Position numbers and translations under genes: made by a program. Shown piece by piece: positions 1 to 8,381 of a DNA stretch of 64,000 nt. Source of the stretch: Tessaracoccus defluvii (GTDB lineage: Bacteria > Actinomycetota > Actinomycetes > Propionibacteriales > Propionibacteriaceae); the NCBI RefSeq assembly GCF_014489575.1, contig NZ_CP060789.1, positions 1,860,001-1,924,000 on the forward strand. Reading direction: 5' to 3'. The notes below the pieces were generated by a model that made no database searches, was not told the origin of the DNA, and saw only the letters and a list, made by a program, of their open reading frames with translations. Every line of letters starts with the position of its first letter. The stretch's first letter is position 1.

Positions 1-2657
1 TGCTCGACGAGGGCCCGAACCTCGCCGGAGGCGAGAGTGCGCCTGCTGCGGGTGAACCAGCGCATCGTCGACTCATCCAGGAACTCGTCGTCGTAGGCGA
101 CTGTGGCCTCGACGTGCTCGTGCTTGTGATAGGTGACGAAGATGGGGCAGGTCCCCGTGTCGTGATCGACCTTGTAGCCGTAGACGGTCGAGTACTCGCT
201 GCGCTCCCAGTTCAGCAGGCGCAGCGCATCCTTGCGTGAGTACCGCTGCCCGACCTGCAGCGACGGCGCGAAGCCGTAGCGTTGCCTGGACAGGAACAGG
301 CCCGTCTCGACGACGTCGCGCACGTGACCGGCGAACGTCGGGTCCTGCATCGCGGCCAGGAACCCGGGCGTGAGGGAGACCCTCTCCCCCGCGACCTGCA
401 CCACCGGCAGATAGTGCTTCCGGTCCTTGGCCGGATAGTGCTCCACCGTGAGCACCCGCAGGATGCGGGAGACGGACCAGGGCGACTCCCACAGGCCGCG
501 TTCGACCAGCGCTCCCACCGCCTCCGCCAGCGTCAGGGTCGGCTCGCGCAGCAGGGTGTCGAGCAGGACCAGTTCCTGCGGCCTCTTCCCGTTCAGCACC
601 TCCTGGGTCAGCAGGTTCAGCATCCTGTCCAGATGCGGGGCGGGCGCCTCCCTGGGGCCAGCGAACTTGGTGAGCAGCCGCCAGTAGTTCTTCTCCTTCG
701 TGGCCAGCACCACCGGGTCGACCGCGTCGAAACGGGCGAAGTCGAACAGCCGCGGCACTGTGCCGAGCCGACTGGCCAGGTCGAGGTAGGCGGCCTTGAG
801 ATTGGCCATGGAGTCGAGGGTCGTCTGAGCCAGGGAGGTCAGCACCCGATCCCGCGCGATCGCGTCGAAGCTCACGCTGGAGTTTCCGGCGATCGCCCCG
901 GCCTCCTGCGCCTCGATCAGTCTCTGCCGGATCGAATCCTTGCTGAGGCTGTTGTCGCCGAGGAGGGCGATGGGGATGAGGTAGTTGTTGGTGTAGTTGC
1001 CGATGAAGTCGATGACGACCAGGTAGTCCTTGCCGGCGGCCTTGCGTAACCCGCGGCCGAGCTGCTGTGTGAAGACGATGCTCGACTTGGTCTGCCGCAG
1101 CATCACCACCTGGTTGACGGCCGGCACGTCGACGCCCTCGTTGAAGATGTCGACGGTGAGCAGGTAGTCGAGGCGTCCCGCCTCCAGGTCGGCAACGGCG
1201 CGCTCGCGCTCCGCGACGGGATCCTGCCCGGACAGCGCCCGGGTCCGCAGCGCCCGCCCGTGGACCCTCCGCTCGTTCAGCAGCCCGGAGAGCCCGGACG
1301 CCTCGTCGTTGCGGGAGCAGAAGATCAGCCCCCGCACCGGCACCCCCACCTGGCCGTACGTCTCGACCGCGGACACGAGGTGGTCGGCCCGCTCGTCGCT
1401 GACGAGCCTGCCGATCGGGGCGAGGGCGCCGATCGGCTCACCGCCGGCTGCCACATGGTCGGTGACGCCGTAGTAGTGGAAGGGCGCGAGCATGTCCGAC
1501 TCCAGCGCCCGCTGCAGCCGGATCTCGTAGGCGAGGTTGTAGTCGAACAGTTCGAAGATGCTGCGACCGTCGGTCCGCTCGGGGGTGGCCGTCATGCCCA
1601 GCAGGAAAGCCGGGCGGAGGTGGTCGAGCAGGCGCCGGTAGCTGCCCGCTCCCGCCCTGTGGACCTCGTCGATGAGCACGTAGTCGAAGGTGTCCGGGTG
1701 GATCGCCTCCAGCACACCGGCGGAGTTCAACGACTGAACCGTCGCAAAGACGTAGCGCCTGTCCCATTCCCGGACCCCACCCGCGACCTTGCCGAAGCTG
1801 CCCTCCGGCTCATCCAGCACCCGCTGGAACTCGGTGATCGCCTTGTCGAGGATCTGTTCCCTGTGCACCACGAACAGGAGCCGCCGGGGCGCGACGGCAC
1901 GCACATCGAGTGCCGAGAGGATGGTCTTGCCCGTGCCCGTCGCGGAGACGACGATGGCCCTGCGCTCTCCACGGGCACGGATGAGATCGATCTGCGCGAG
2001 CGCCTCCCCCTGCATCGCATTCGGCAGCACCGTCAGGCCGCCGCCCGCTGCCCGGCCCCGACTGGGCGCCGGACCGCGGGGCGGCACCCACGTCTGCCGG
2101 TACTCCTCCACCCATTCGGCAGTGAGCGGGGTCGCCCGTGCCACCTGTCGGGTGATCAGCGCCTCGAGCTGGTGGACGATGTCGCCGTCGGCCAGGGCGG
2201 AGAACCGGAGGTTCCACTCCTGGTTGCGTTGCAGCGCAGCCTCCGTCAGATTCGAGCTGCCGATGATGGCCGTCGAGCTGTTCTCCTGCCGGAACAGGTA
2301 TCCCTTGGCGTGGAACCCCTCGGCGGCATCGTCGAGCACGAGGACCTCGACGGGCAGGTTCAACAGCTCGGCGAAAGCCGCCGGCGAGTTGAACCCCAGG
2401 TACGTGGAGGTGACGATCATCCCGCGGCCCGCGAAACCCAGCAGGGTCTGCTTGAGCGCGGCGATCGCGCCCGGGGTGACGAACGCGACCGAGAACACGA
2501 AGCTGTCGGCCGTGCCGAGCTCCCGAAGGATGGCACGCAGCATGGTGTCGCGGCCGTCGTTGGTGATCAGCCGGGGATGGAACCGGCGCGCCGAGGCGGT
2601 CTCCCTGTCGAGGAACCCGAAGGTGAGGTCGCGCTCGTGTTCGCTCCGAAGCGGCAT
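1..2657 (-). CDS. PLD nuclease-like / SF2 helicase / DUF3427 protein (C-terminus off the window)
   Basis: The frame is open from an ATG at 2657 to the left edge, about 885 codons, so the C-terminus is missing. Domains in order: a phospholipase D-like region (residues about 1-190, with HAKGYLF as the HxK motif and a following GSSNL), an SF2 helicase core (about 215-560: Walker A SATGTGKT, motif II DEVH, motif III MTATPERTDG, motif VI QQLGRGLRK), and a DUF3427-type C-terminal region. Such proteins are predicted DNA-processing enzymes in repair or phage defence; their substrate is not established. The gene lies one base after the stop of the Nudix gene upstream, so the two are translated together. 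The domain calls are firm; the biological role is inference. Confidence 0.85.
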   Translation of the reverse strand, partial: MPLRSEHERDLTFGFLDRETASARRFHPRLITNDGRDTMLRAILRELGTADSFVFSVAFVTPGAIAALKQTLLGFAGRGMIVTSTYLGFNSPAAFAELLNLPVEVLVLDDAAEGFHAKGYLFRQENSSTAIIGSSNLTEAALQRNQEWNLRFSALADGDIVHQLEALITRQVARATPLTAEWVEEYRQTWVPPRGPAPSRGRAAGGGLTVLPNAMQGEALAQIDLIRARGERRAIVVSATGTGKTILSALDVRAVAPRRLLFVVHREQILDKAITEFQRVLDEPEGSFGKVAGGVREWDRRYVFATVQSLNSAGVLEAIHPDTFDYVLIDEVHRAGAGSYRRLLDHLRPAFLLGMTATPERTDGRSIFELFDYNLAYEIRLQRALESDMLAPFHYYGVTDHVAAGGEPIGALAPIGRLVSDERADHLVSAVETYGQVGVPVRGLIFCSRNDEASGLSGLLNERRVHGRALRTRALSGQDPVAERERAVADLEAGRLDYLLTVDIFNEGVDVPAVNQVVMLRQTKSSIVFTQQLGRGLRKAAGKDYLVVIDFIGNYTNNYLIPIALLGDNSLSKDSIRQRLIEAQEAGAIAGNSSVSFDAIARDRVLTSLAQTTLDSMANLKAAYLDLASRLGTVPRLFDFARFDAVDPVVLATKEKNYWRLLTKFAGPREAPAPHLDRMLNLLTQEVLNGKRPQELVLLDTLLREPTLTLAEAVGALVERGLWESPWSVSRILRVLTVEHYPAKDRKHYLPVVQVAGERVSLTPGFLAAMQDPTFAGHVRDVVETGLFLSRQRYGFAPSLQVGQRYSRKDALRLLNWERSEYSTVYGYKVDHDTGTCPIFVTYHKHEHVEATVAYDDEFLDESTMRWFTRSRRTLASGEVRALVE

Positions 2658-2658
2658 C

Positions 2659-3051
2659 TCAGCCGGCCTGCTGGACGATGAGCTCGACAGCCGGCACGTC
2701 GGCGGGGGCCCACGGGAGGGTCTCCAGCGACCCGACTCCGACCCACGCCAGCTCGTCGTGCTCGCTGGGACGCGGCTCCCCGCTCTCGAGCGTGCACCAG
2801 TAGGTCGTGAGGTCGACCAGACCGAAGTCGTAGCTGTGTTCGGTTCGGGTGAGCTGCGCCCCGACCGTCACGAGGCAGCCGAGTTCCTCGTGGATCTCGC
2901 GCCGCAGCGTCTGCTGATGGGTCTCCCCCGGCTCGACCTTGCCGCCGGGGAACTCCCAGAGGCCGGCGAGGCTCATGCCCGGGCCGCGTCGTGCGGCCAG
3001 GATCCGCCCATCCCGCACCAGCACCGCGCCGACGACCGTGATCCGCTTCAC
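2659..3051 (-). CDS. MutT-like Nudix hydrolase, (d)NTP pyrophosphohydrolase
   Basis: 130 residues, the usual size of MutT. A complete Nudix box GX5EX7REUXEEXGU lies at about residues 36-58 (GGKVEPGET followed by REIHEELG). Family members hydrolyse oxidised or non-canonical nucleoside triphosphates such as 8-oxo-dGTP to the monophosphate and pyrophosphate, so the pool is cleaned before replication. Translation starts at GTG, supported by GGAGG six bases upstream. The stop is one base from the start of the PLD/helicase gene, which indicates one operon and suggests that nucleotide sanitation and the helicase act in the same DNA-damage pathway. Substrate specificity cannot be read from the sequence. 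Confidence 0.85.
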   Translation of the reverse strand: MKRITVVGAVLVRDGRILAARRGPGMSLAGLWEFPGGKVEPGETHQQTLRREIHEELGCLVTVGAQLTRTEHSYDFGLVDLTTYWCTLESGEPRPSEHDELAWVGVGSLETLPWAPADVPAVELIVQQAG

Positions 3052-3118
3052 AACCTGCCTCCGAGGGGTTCGAACGGGTCCAGGTTAACGGCAACGGTGC
3101 GGGCCCTACGCTGAGGCC

Positions 3119-3709
3119 ATGGAACCTCGGGTGTTCGGGTATCGCGAATGGGTCACGGCGCAGGTGCGGCCGGTGGCCGAGATCCGGCGCAGCGTGCGCC
3201 TCTCCTACGCCGGGGCCATCGTCGCCGGGCTGCTCGCGGTGATCTGCCTGGCTGTGCTGGTGGCCGTGCGCCCGCTGCAGCAGCAGTTGATCGCCGGGGT
3301 CGTCGTCCTCGGCGCCGCAGCGGTCCTCCTGTTCCGCCGCGCCGACGCCGACCGCAGGAATCTGCTCCGGGCCGACGAAGGCGGCTCGGTGTCGGCCGCC
3401 GGGCCCTATGCGCTGCGGATCGATGACGACGGCATCCACTTCCCCGACACCTTCGACACGCCGGCGGACACGTGGCCCTTCGAGGGGACAGGGGTCGAGG
3501 TCATGACGGTCACGAAGAAGGACATCGTGCAGCTCACCCATCCGGGCCGCACGCCCCGGCACTTCTACGCCACCGCCCTGACCGATCCCCTCGCCGACGT
3601 GGTGGCCGAGATCGAGTCCCGACAGCCCTCAGCCGCGGACGGCCCGGACGTCACGGCGGAGCCAGGCGAGCAGCCCGAGGGGCAGCAGCACCAGGATCCC
3701 GACGCCTAG
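3119..3709 (+). CDS. small membrane protein of unknown function
   Basis: 196 residues: a basic N-terminus, two adjacent hydrophobic helices (about residues 30-50 and 56-74), then a cytosolic domain of about 100 residues with a pattern (RIDDDGIHF, WPFEGTG) resembling the YcxB-like fold of bacterial membrane proteins, which is a weak match. The last 27 residues are Gly/Pro/Gln-rich and overlap the 3' end of the convergent permease gene by 81 bases, so the tail may be a secondary extension. A TACGCT box at 3107-3112, six bases before the ATG, with no Shine-Dalgarno sequence, points to a leaderless transcript. No function can be assigned. Confidence 0.65.
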   Translation: MEPRVFGYREWVTAQVRPVAEIRRSVRLSYAGAIVAGLLAVICLAVLVAVRPLQQQLIAGVVVLGAAAVLLFRRADADRRNLLRADEGGSVSAAGPYALRIDDDGIHFPDTFDTPADTWPFEGTGVEVMTVTKKDIVQLTHPGRTPRHFYATALTDPLADVVAEIESRQPSAADGPDVTAEPGEQPEGQQHQDPDA

Positions 3710-5275
3710 CCACACCGGCTGCCACCATTCGATCCCCTCCGCCAGCACGGGACCGTGCAGGTAGGCGGCGAACGGCGACCAGAGGCCGAGCTCCTCACGG
3801 CCGCCCGCCAGCAGGAGGGTGTAGCCGAAGTAGGTCACCGTCGCGACGGCCGTGGTACCCCAGATGGTGGCCCCCGGCCGACCCGTCGCCGCCGAGATGG
3901 CGAGCGCCAGGGCACCGAAGAAGCAGCCCAGCAGCCACAGCAGGAACGAGGCCCAGGCCAGGTTCGGTATCGACACGTCGAGGTCGACCAGTGACAGTCC
4001 GGCCCACATCCCGCCGAACAGCGCGGCTGCCACGACGAGGACGTAGAGGGCGACGGTGACCGCGGTGGTCCAGAAGACGCGGCTGCGTCCCAGGGGCTGA
4101 GCCAGCAGCACGGACATCCGCCCGGCCCGCTCCTCCCCGGCGATGCCCGCCGACGCGGCCGCGGTGGCGATGAGGATGACGCAGATCGGCGCCACCATCC
4201 CGAAGGTCTCCAGGTGGAGGAAGCCGGCGGCCGTGGTCAGGTCGCCGCCGCCGAACAGGGCCGACATCGAGTCGGGGAAGGAGAGCGCGAAGTCGCCCAT
4301 CACACTGTCGAGGGACGTGTACAGCGGCGGCATCGCCAGCCCCATGACCAGCGCCAGCAGCAGCGCGATGTAGGCGACCAGCCCCTGGTGGTCGGCCAGG
4401 CGGATCGCCAACGGCGACGTGCCACGTGTCCGACGGGTGCGCCCCATGACGGAGTCGAGGCGCGCACGCAGCCGCTCGACGAGGTGGGCCCCGGCCGAGG
4501 CGGCCGAGCGCAGCTCACGGCGCGGGAACACCACCACGCCGAGCACGAGGAACAGCAGCGCGCCGCCGAGCAGCAACGCCAGGTTCCCGCCGTCGATGCC
4601 GTTGACCAGCGGATTGGTGCCGTTGAACCAGGTCCAGGGCACCCAGTCGGCCGAGTCCTCACGCCACATCGGCAGGAGCCCCGACGCGAGCCAGCCGCCG
4701 ACCATGACGGTCGAGGCGACGCCCGAGCCCAGCCCCCGCCTGCCGGTAGCGGTCGCGACGGCGAACGCCAGCGCCCCGTGGAACAGGCCGTTGGCGGTGA
4801 GGTGCACCATCAGGGCCAGGACGCGCGCCTTCCCGGCGTCGACGTCGAGCAGGACGGGGGCTACCGCGGCGATCCCCCAGAGCGCCGCCCCACCGAGCAC
4901 CACGACGGTCACGAACGCCGCGGCCCGGCTGGCCGCCAGCGCCGTCCGTGAGGTGGGGGTGGCGAGCAGGAGCGCCGAGCGCCCCGCCCCCTCGTCGCGG
5001 GCAACCGCGGAGGCGCCGATGCTGATGGCGACACCGCCGAAGGCGAGCGCCCCGATGGCGGCGAGCATCTCGTTGTAGGCGAGCACGGAGGCGTCCGCCC
5101 CCTCCGGGATCCCCATGAGCGCGCGGACGGCGTCCGGCAGCACGTCGTAGATGCTGAGATCGATCTCCTGATAGACGTAGAGGCCGAGGAACAGCATCGC
5201 GCCGATCGACACGGCCGTGACTGCGGGTCCGCGCCAGTGCTCAGCGAGTCCCCTGGCGTACAGGGTCGGGTTCAT
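3629..5275 (-). CDS. ABC-2 type exporter permease, two-half membrane protein
   Basis: 548 residues with about twelve hydrophobic segments in two similar halves joined by a basic loop near residue 280. This is the layout of double-length ABC-2 permeases of drug/antibiotic exporters. Each half carries a DEGAGRS- or EERAGRM-like motif (about residues 93 and 380) followed by LL-A-P, a recurrent feature of this family that faces the ATPase. Its ATG overlaps the stop of the ATPase gene (ATGA), and the ATPase gene overlaps tetR the same way, so tetR-ATPase-permease is one operon. The cargo is unknown; a toxic hydrophobic compound sensed by the TetR protein is the natural guess. Confidence 0.85.
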   Translation of the reverse strand: MNPTLYARGLAEHWRGPAVTAVSIGAMLFLGLYVYQEIDLSIYDVLPDAVRALMGIPEGADASVLAYNEMLAAIGALAFGGVAISIGASAVARDEGAGRSALLLATPTSRTALAASRAAAFVTVVVLGGAALWGIAAVAPVLLDVDAGKARVLALMVHLTANGLFHGALAFAVATATGRRGLGSGVASTVMVGGWLASGLLPMWREDSADWVPWTWFNGTNPLVNGIDGGNLALLLGGALLFLVLGVVVFPRRELRSAASAGAHLVERLRARLDSVMGRTRRTRGTSPLAIRLADHQGLVAYIALLLALVMGLAMPPLYTSLDSVMGDFALSFPDSMSALFGGGDLTTAAGFLHLETFGMVAPICVILIATAAASAGIAGEERAGRMSVLLAQPLGRSRVFWTTAVTVALYVLVVAAALFGGMWAGLSLVDLDVSIPNLAWASFLLWLLGCFFGALALAISAATGRPGATIWGTTAVATVTYFGYTLLLAGGREELGLWSPFAAYLHGPVLAEGIEWWQPVWLGVGILVLLPLGLLAWLRRDVRAVRG

Positions 5276-6156
5276 GACTGGTCCTGGTAGTACGTGAGGA
5301 AGATGTCCTCGAGGTCTGCCTCCGTGGTGTGGATGTCCCGCAGCGTGGTCCGTGCGGAGACGGCCGCGAGCAGGGCTGCCATGTCGCCGTCGAAGTTCAG
5401 TTCGACGCGGTCATCGAGGACGACGACATCACGCGCCCCCGCGACCGCCTCGACGTCGGCGGCGACCAGGCCTGCGTCCACATCGAGCTCGATGTGACGC
5501 ATCCTGCGGCGACGCAGCGCGGCGACCTCCTCGACAGCGATCAGCTCGCCCCGGCGGATGATCCCGACGCGGTCGGCGACCCGCTCCACCTCGGAGAGGG
5601 TGTGGCTCGAGAGGAACACGGTGCGCCCCTCATCCGCGGCCTCACGCATCATGGCCCAGAACTCGTGCTGCACGAGGGGGTCGAGGCCTGCGTTCGGCTC
5701 GTCGAGGATGAGGAGCTCTGGGCTGTGCATGAAGGCTGCGACCAGCCCGATCTTCTGCCTGTTGCCGCTGGACAGCTCGCCGACGCGCTTGTCGAGGTCG
5801 GCGTCGAGCCGCTCCGTCAGCGCGTCGATCCGTCGCTGTTCGACGCCGCCGCGCAGCTTGGCGAAGAAGGCGAGCGTCTGCCGTCCCGTCATCGTCGGCC
5901 ACAGCGCTAGATCGGCGGGCACGTAGCCGAGGCGACGCCGGTGCGCCACGTCCCGCGGGGACGCGCCGAGCACGGTCGCCGTGCCCGCCGTCGACCGCAG
6001 TTCGCCCAGCAGCAACCGGATGGTGGTCGACTTGCCTGCCCCGTTCGGGCCGAGGAAGCCGAAGACCTCGCCAGGCCGGACGTCGAGGTCCAGGTCCTTC
6101 AGCGCGGGAAAGCGCCCGTAGTGCTTGGTGAGCCCTCGGGTCTCGATGGGGTTCAT
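5272..6156 (-). CDS. ABC exporter ATP-binding protein
   Basis: 294 residues when started at the ATG at 6156, which overlaps the tetR stop as ATGA; longer readings of this frame run back into tetR and are not credible. Motifs: Walker A GPNGAGKST (about residues 37-45), signature LSSGNRQK (about 134), Walker B LLILDEPNAGLDP (about 154) and switch histidine in LSSHTLSE (about 188). The roughly 90-residue C-terminal extension is typical of exporter ATPases such as those of antibiotic-efflux systems. It energises the permease encoded directly downstream, presumably as a dimer at the inner face of the membrane. Confidence 0.92.
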   Translation of the reverse strand: MNPIETRGLTKHYGRFPALKDLDLDVRPGEVFGFLGPNGAGKSTTIRLLLGELRSTAGTATVLGASPRDVAHRRRLGYVPADLALWPTMTGRQTLAFFAKLRGGVEQRRIDALTERLDADLDKRVGELSSGNRQKIGLVAAFMHSPELLILDEPNAGLDPLVQHEFWAMMREAADEGRTVFLSSHTLSEVERVADRVGIIRRGELIAVEEVAALRRRRMRHIELDVDAGLVAADVEAVAGARDVVVLDDRVELNFDGDMAALLAAVSARTTLRDIHTTEADLEDIFLTYYQDQS

Positions 6157-6794
6157 GACTGGTCCTCCAAAGTGTCGAGGTAGCCGCGGTACTCCTCGAG
6201 CACCGCCGGGGTGAAGATGGAGGCGAACACCTCCAGTTGGATGCGGACGTAGTCCAGGTAGCCGGGCCCCCCGGCGAAGTCGGGGGAACTCAGGTCGACG
6301 CCGAGCTGGCGGGCGAGGTGCCGGTGCAACGCGACGGCGCCGAGCGAGTACAGCGTCAGCATCGTGGCGCGACGCCGCTCGTCGGCGGTGGGTGTCAGCA
6401 CCCCGGCCGCCACGCCGTCCGCGAGATACCCGGTCGCATCCTCGATCAGAGTGTCGACGAGTCCGTCGAGATGGGCGCTCGGCTCCGACAGCCGGGCGGC
6501 CAGGTAGCCGATCACGAATTCGCGCCCCTCGGCCCGGAGTGAGGCCAGCGGATCGAAACCCGGGGACGGGTCGATCGCGTCGCGCTTGCCGGAACGGATC
6601 TCCTCGGCGACGTGCTCGTCGCACGCCTGCAGCAGGCCCGCCATCGAGCCGAAGTGGTGCCGGACCAGGCCCTGGGACACCCCCGCCCGTTCCGAGACCG
6701 CACGCGCCGTCAACGCCCGCGTGCCGCCCTCGGCGATCAGTGCGATGCCGGCATCCCGGAGCCGCGCCCTGGCGGTCAGATCCTCATCTCGCAT
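6153..6794 (-). CDS. TetR-family repressor of the exporter operon
   Basis: 213 residues. The N-terminal helix-turn-helix lies at about residues 25-55 (TARAVSERAGVSQGLVRHHF), a classic TetR DNA-binding helix pair; the remainder is the helical ligand-binding and dimer domain, which is not diagnostic of a ligand. First gene of the tetR-ATPase-permease operon. Its ATG overlaps a perfect inverted repeat (6794-6809), and a TACGCT box (6801-6806 on the opposite strand), six bases before the ATG, lies inside that repeat, so repression of its own leaderless promoter is strongly suggested. Autoregulation is inferred from site geometry. Confidence 0.9.
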   Translation of the reverse strand: MRDEDLTARARLRDAGIALIAEGGTRALTARAVSERAGVSQGLVRHHFGSMAGLLQACDEHVAEEIRSGKRDAIDPSPGFDPLASLRAEGREFVIGYLAARLSEPSAHLDGLVDTLIEDATGYLADGVAAGVLTPTADERRRATMLTLYSLGAVALHRHLARQLGVDLSSPDFAGGPGYLDYVRIQLEVFASIFTPAVLEEYRGYLDTLEDQS

Positions 6795-6829
6795 GATACG
6801 AGCGTATCACTTGCTATACGTTCATATAA
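6794..6829. promoter_or_regulatory. tandem TetR operators between tetR and the epimerase gene
   Basis: Site 1 (6794-6809) is a perfect inverted repeat, TGATACG-AG-CGTATCA. Site 2 (6814-6829) has the same architecture with the core ATACG-TT-CATAT, one mismatch in the core. The two centres (6801.5 and 6821.5) are exactly 20 bp apart, two helical turns, so two dimers could bind the same face. Site 1 covers the tetR -10 box and start codon. Site 2 covers the expected -35 position of the divergent epimerase promoter, whose TAGTAT box is at 6845-6850. Binding by the adjacent TetR protein is inferred. Confidence 0.7.
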
Positions 6830-6856
6830 GAGGGTGGGCGTGGCTAGTATCGGGCC

Positions 6857-7693
6857 ATGAGGATCGTCATCACGGGAGCCAGCGGCAAGGCCGGTCAGGC
6901 GACGCTGCGCCACTTCGTCGAACACACCGACCACGAGATCGTCGCGACCGACGTGGCCCCGCGCCCCGCCTGGTTCGACGGGCTCTTCTACCGCGCCGAC
7001 CTGACGCAGTACGGCGAGGCCGTCGACGTCCTGACCGACGCGCAGGCTGTGATCCACCTCGCCAACATCCCCGCCGACCGGATCCACACCGACTCCGCGA
7101 CGCTCAACGCGAACACCCTGATGAACAACAACGTGTTCCTCGCCGCGTGGAAGCTCGGCCTCGAACGCGTCGTCTACGCCTCCAGCGAGACGACACTCGG
7201 CCTCCCGTTCGACGAGGTGCGCTACGTCCCTGTCGACGAGGCCCACTACCCGCTGCCCAACTCCACCTACTCCCTGAGCAAGGTGATGACCGAGGCTGCG
7301 GCCGAGCAGGTGTCACGCTGGTCGGGGATCCCGTTCATCGGGCTGCGCCTGTCCAACATCTTCACCGTCGCCGACTACGCCGCGCAGCCCGCCTTCGCCC
7401 GCGATCCGGAGGCTCGGCGCTGGAACCTGTTCGGCTACATCGACGCCCGCGACGTGGCGCGCTCGTGCGAGGCGGCCCTGCTCGCCCCGCTCACCGGCGC
7501 GCATGCGTTCGTCATCGCCGCCGACGACATCATCCTCGACATGCCGACGCGGGAGGCACTGGCAGCGATCCATCCCGACCTCGAGGTCCCCTCCTCCGTG
7601 GGCGAGTACGGCACGCTGCTCAGCAACGAGGCGGCCCGCCACACGATGGGATTCGAGCCGCGGTACTCGTGGCGCGACGAGGTCACCGCGTGA
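6857..7693 (+). CDS. NAD(P)-dependent epimerase/dehydratase
   Basis: 278 residues, an extended short-chain dehydrogenase/reductase. The Rossmann motif GASGKAG is at residues 7-13, the acidic ribose-binding residue follows in ATDVAP, and the catalytic YSLSK (Tyr-x3-Lys) lies near residue 142 with the partner serine in ASSET. Members oxidise, reduce or epimerise nucleotide-linked sugars or similar carbonyl substrates; this one is not specific enough to name. A TAGTAT box six bases before the ATG (6845-6850) suggests a leaderless mRNA. The start is divergent from tetR across the tandem operators, so it probably belongs to the TetR regulon. The globin gene overlaps its stop. Confidence 0.85.
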   Translation: MRIVITGASGKAGQATLRHFVEHTDHEIVATDVAPRPAWFDGLFYRADLTQYGEAVDVLTDAQAVIHLANIPADRIHTDSATLNANTLMNNNVFLAAWKLGLERVVYASSETTLGLPFDEVRYVPVDEAHYPLPNSTYSLSKVMTEAAAEQVSRWSGIPFIGLRLSNIFTVADYAAQPAFARDPEARRWNLFGYIDARDVARSCEAALLAPLTGAHAFVIAADDIILDMPTREALAAIHPDLEVPSSVGEYGTLLSNEAARHTMGFEPRYSWRDEVTA

Positions 7694-8082
7694 GCTTCAC
7701 CCCTGTCGACACCACCTTCTACGACCGGGTCGGTGGCGAGCCCACCTTCCGGCGTCTCGTGGCGGAGTTCTACCGCGGGGTCGCGGGCGACCCGCCGCTG
7801 CGCGACATGTATCCGGAGGAGGATCTGGGGCCCGCCGAGGACCGACTGCGGCTCTTCCTCGAGCAGTACTGGGGCGGGCCGAAGACCTATCAGGAGCAGC
7901 GGGGCCACCCGCGTCTACGGATGCGCCACGCCGCCTACGCCGTCACGCCGACGCAGCGCGACCGCTGGCTGCACCACATGCTGGCAGCGGTCGACACGCT
8001 GACCCTGCCGGCCGCCGAGGACGCGGAACTGCGCGGCTACCTGGAGCGGGCCGCGCAGTTCATGGTGAACGCGGACGACTAG
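7690..8082 (+). CDS. glbO: truncated haemoglobin, group II (trHbO-like)
   Basis: 130 residues, the normal length of group II truncated globins. It starts at GTG, overlapping the epimerase stop by four bases (GTGA). Diagnostic features are the N-terminal YDRVGGEPTF, LEQYWGGP (the tryptophan at G8 and the WGG turn typical of group II), RMRHAAY with the proximal F8 histidine, and DRWLHHM. The protein binds haem and reacts with O2, NO or peroxide; in actinobacteria it is linked to respiration and stress protection. It shares its stop region with the convergent chorismate mutase gene, the four bases CTAG at 8079-8082 serving as TAG on both strands. Confidence 0.92.
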   Translation: MSFTPVDTTFYDRVGGEPTFRRLVAEFYRGVAGDPPLRDMYPEEDLGPAEDRLRLFLEQYWGGPKTYQEQRGHPRLRMRHAAYAVTPTQRDRWLHHMLAAVDTLTLPAAEDAELRGYLERAAQFMVNADD

Positions 8083-8381
8083 TCCTGTTCGGCCGCGATC
8101 TGCTCGTGGTGCCGGACAACCTCCGTGACGATGAACGTCAGGAACTTCTCCGCGAACTCCGGGTCCAGCTCCGCCTCGATCGCCAGCGCCCGCAGGCGCG
8201 CGATCTGCTGTGCCTCCCGCTCGGTGTCCGCGGCGGGAAGCCCCGCCGCGGCCTTGAGTTCGCCGACCCGCTTGGTCACCTTGAACCGCTCCGCGAGCAG
8301 GTGCACCAGGGCGGAGTCCATGTTGTCGATGCTCCCCCGCAGACAGCGGAGTTCGGCGCGGGCCTCGTCCTGGCTGATCAT
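8079..8381 (-). CDS. chorismate mutase, AroQ type
   Basis: 100 residues, all predicted helical, as in the AroQ fold. Recognisable elements are the first-helix pattern RCLRGSIDNMDSALVHLLAER with the active-site arginine, the VTKRVGELK segment with the second arginine and lysine, and the third helix ending FIVTEVVRHH. It converts chorismate to prephenate at the branch to phenylalanine and tyrosine. Actinobacterial stand-alone mutases of this size depend on DAHP synthase for full activity, which may apply here. Its ATG overlaps the guaB3 stop by one base (TGATG), so it is translated with guaB3. Confidence 0.88.
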   Translation of the reverse strand: MISQDEARAELRCLRGSIDNMDSALVHLLAERFKVTKRVGELKAAAGLPAADTEREAQQIARLRALAIEAELDPEFAEKFLTFIVTEVVRHHEQIAAEQD

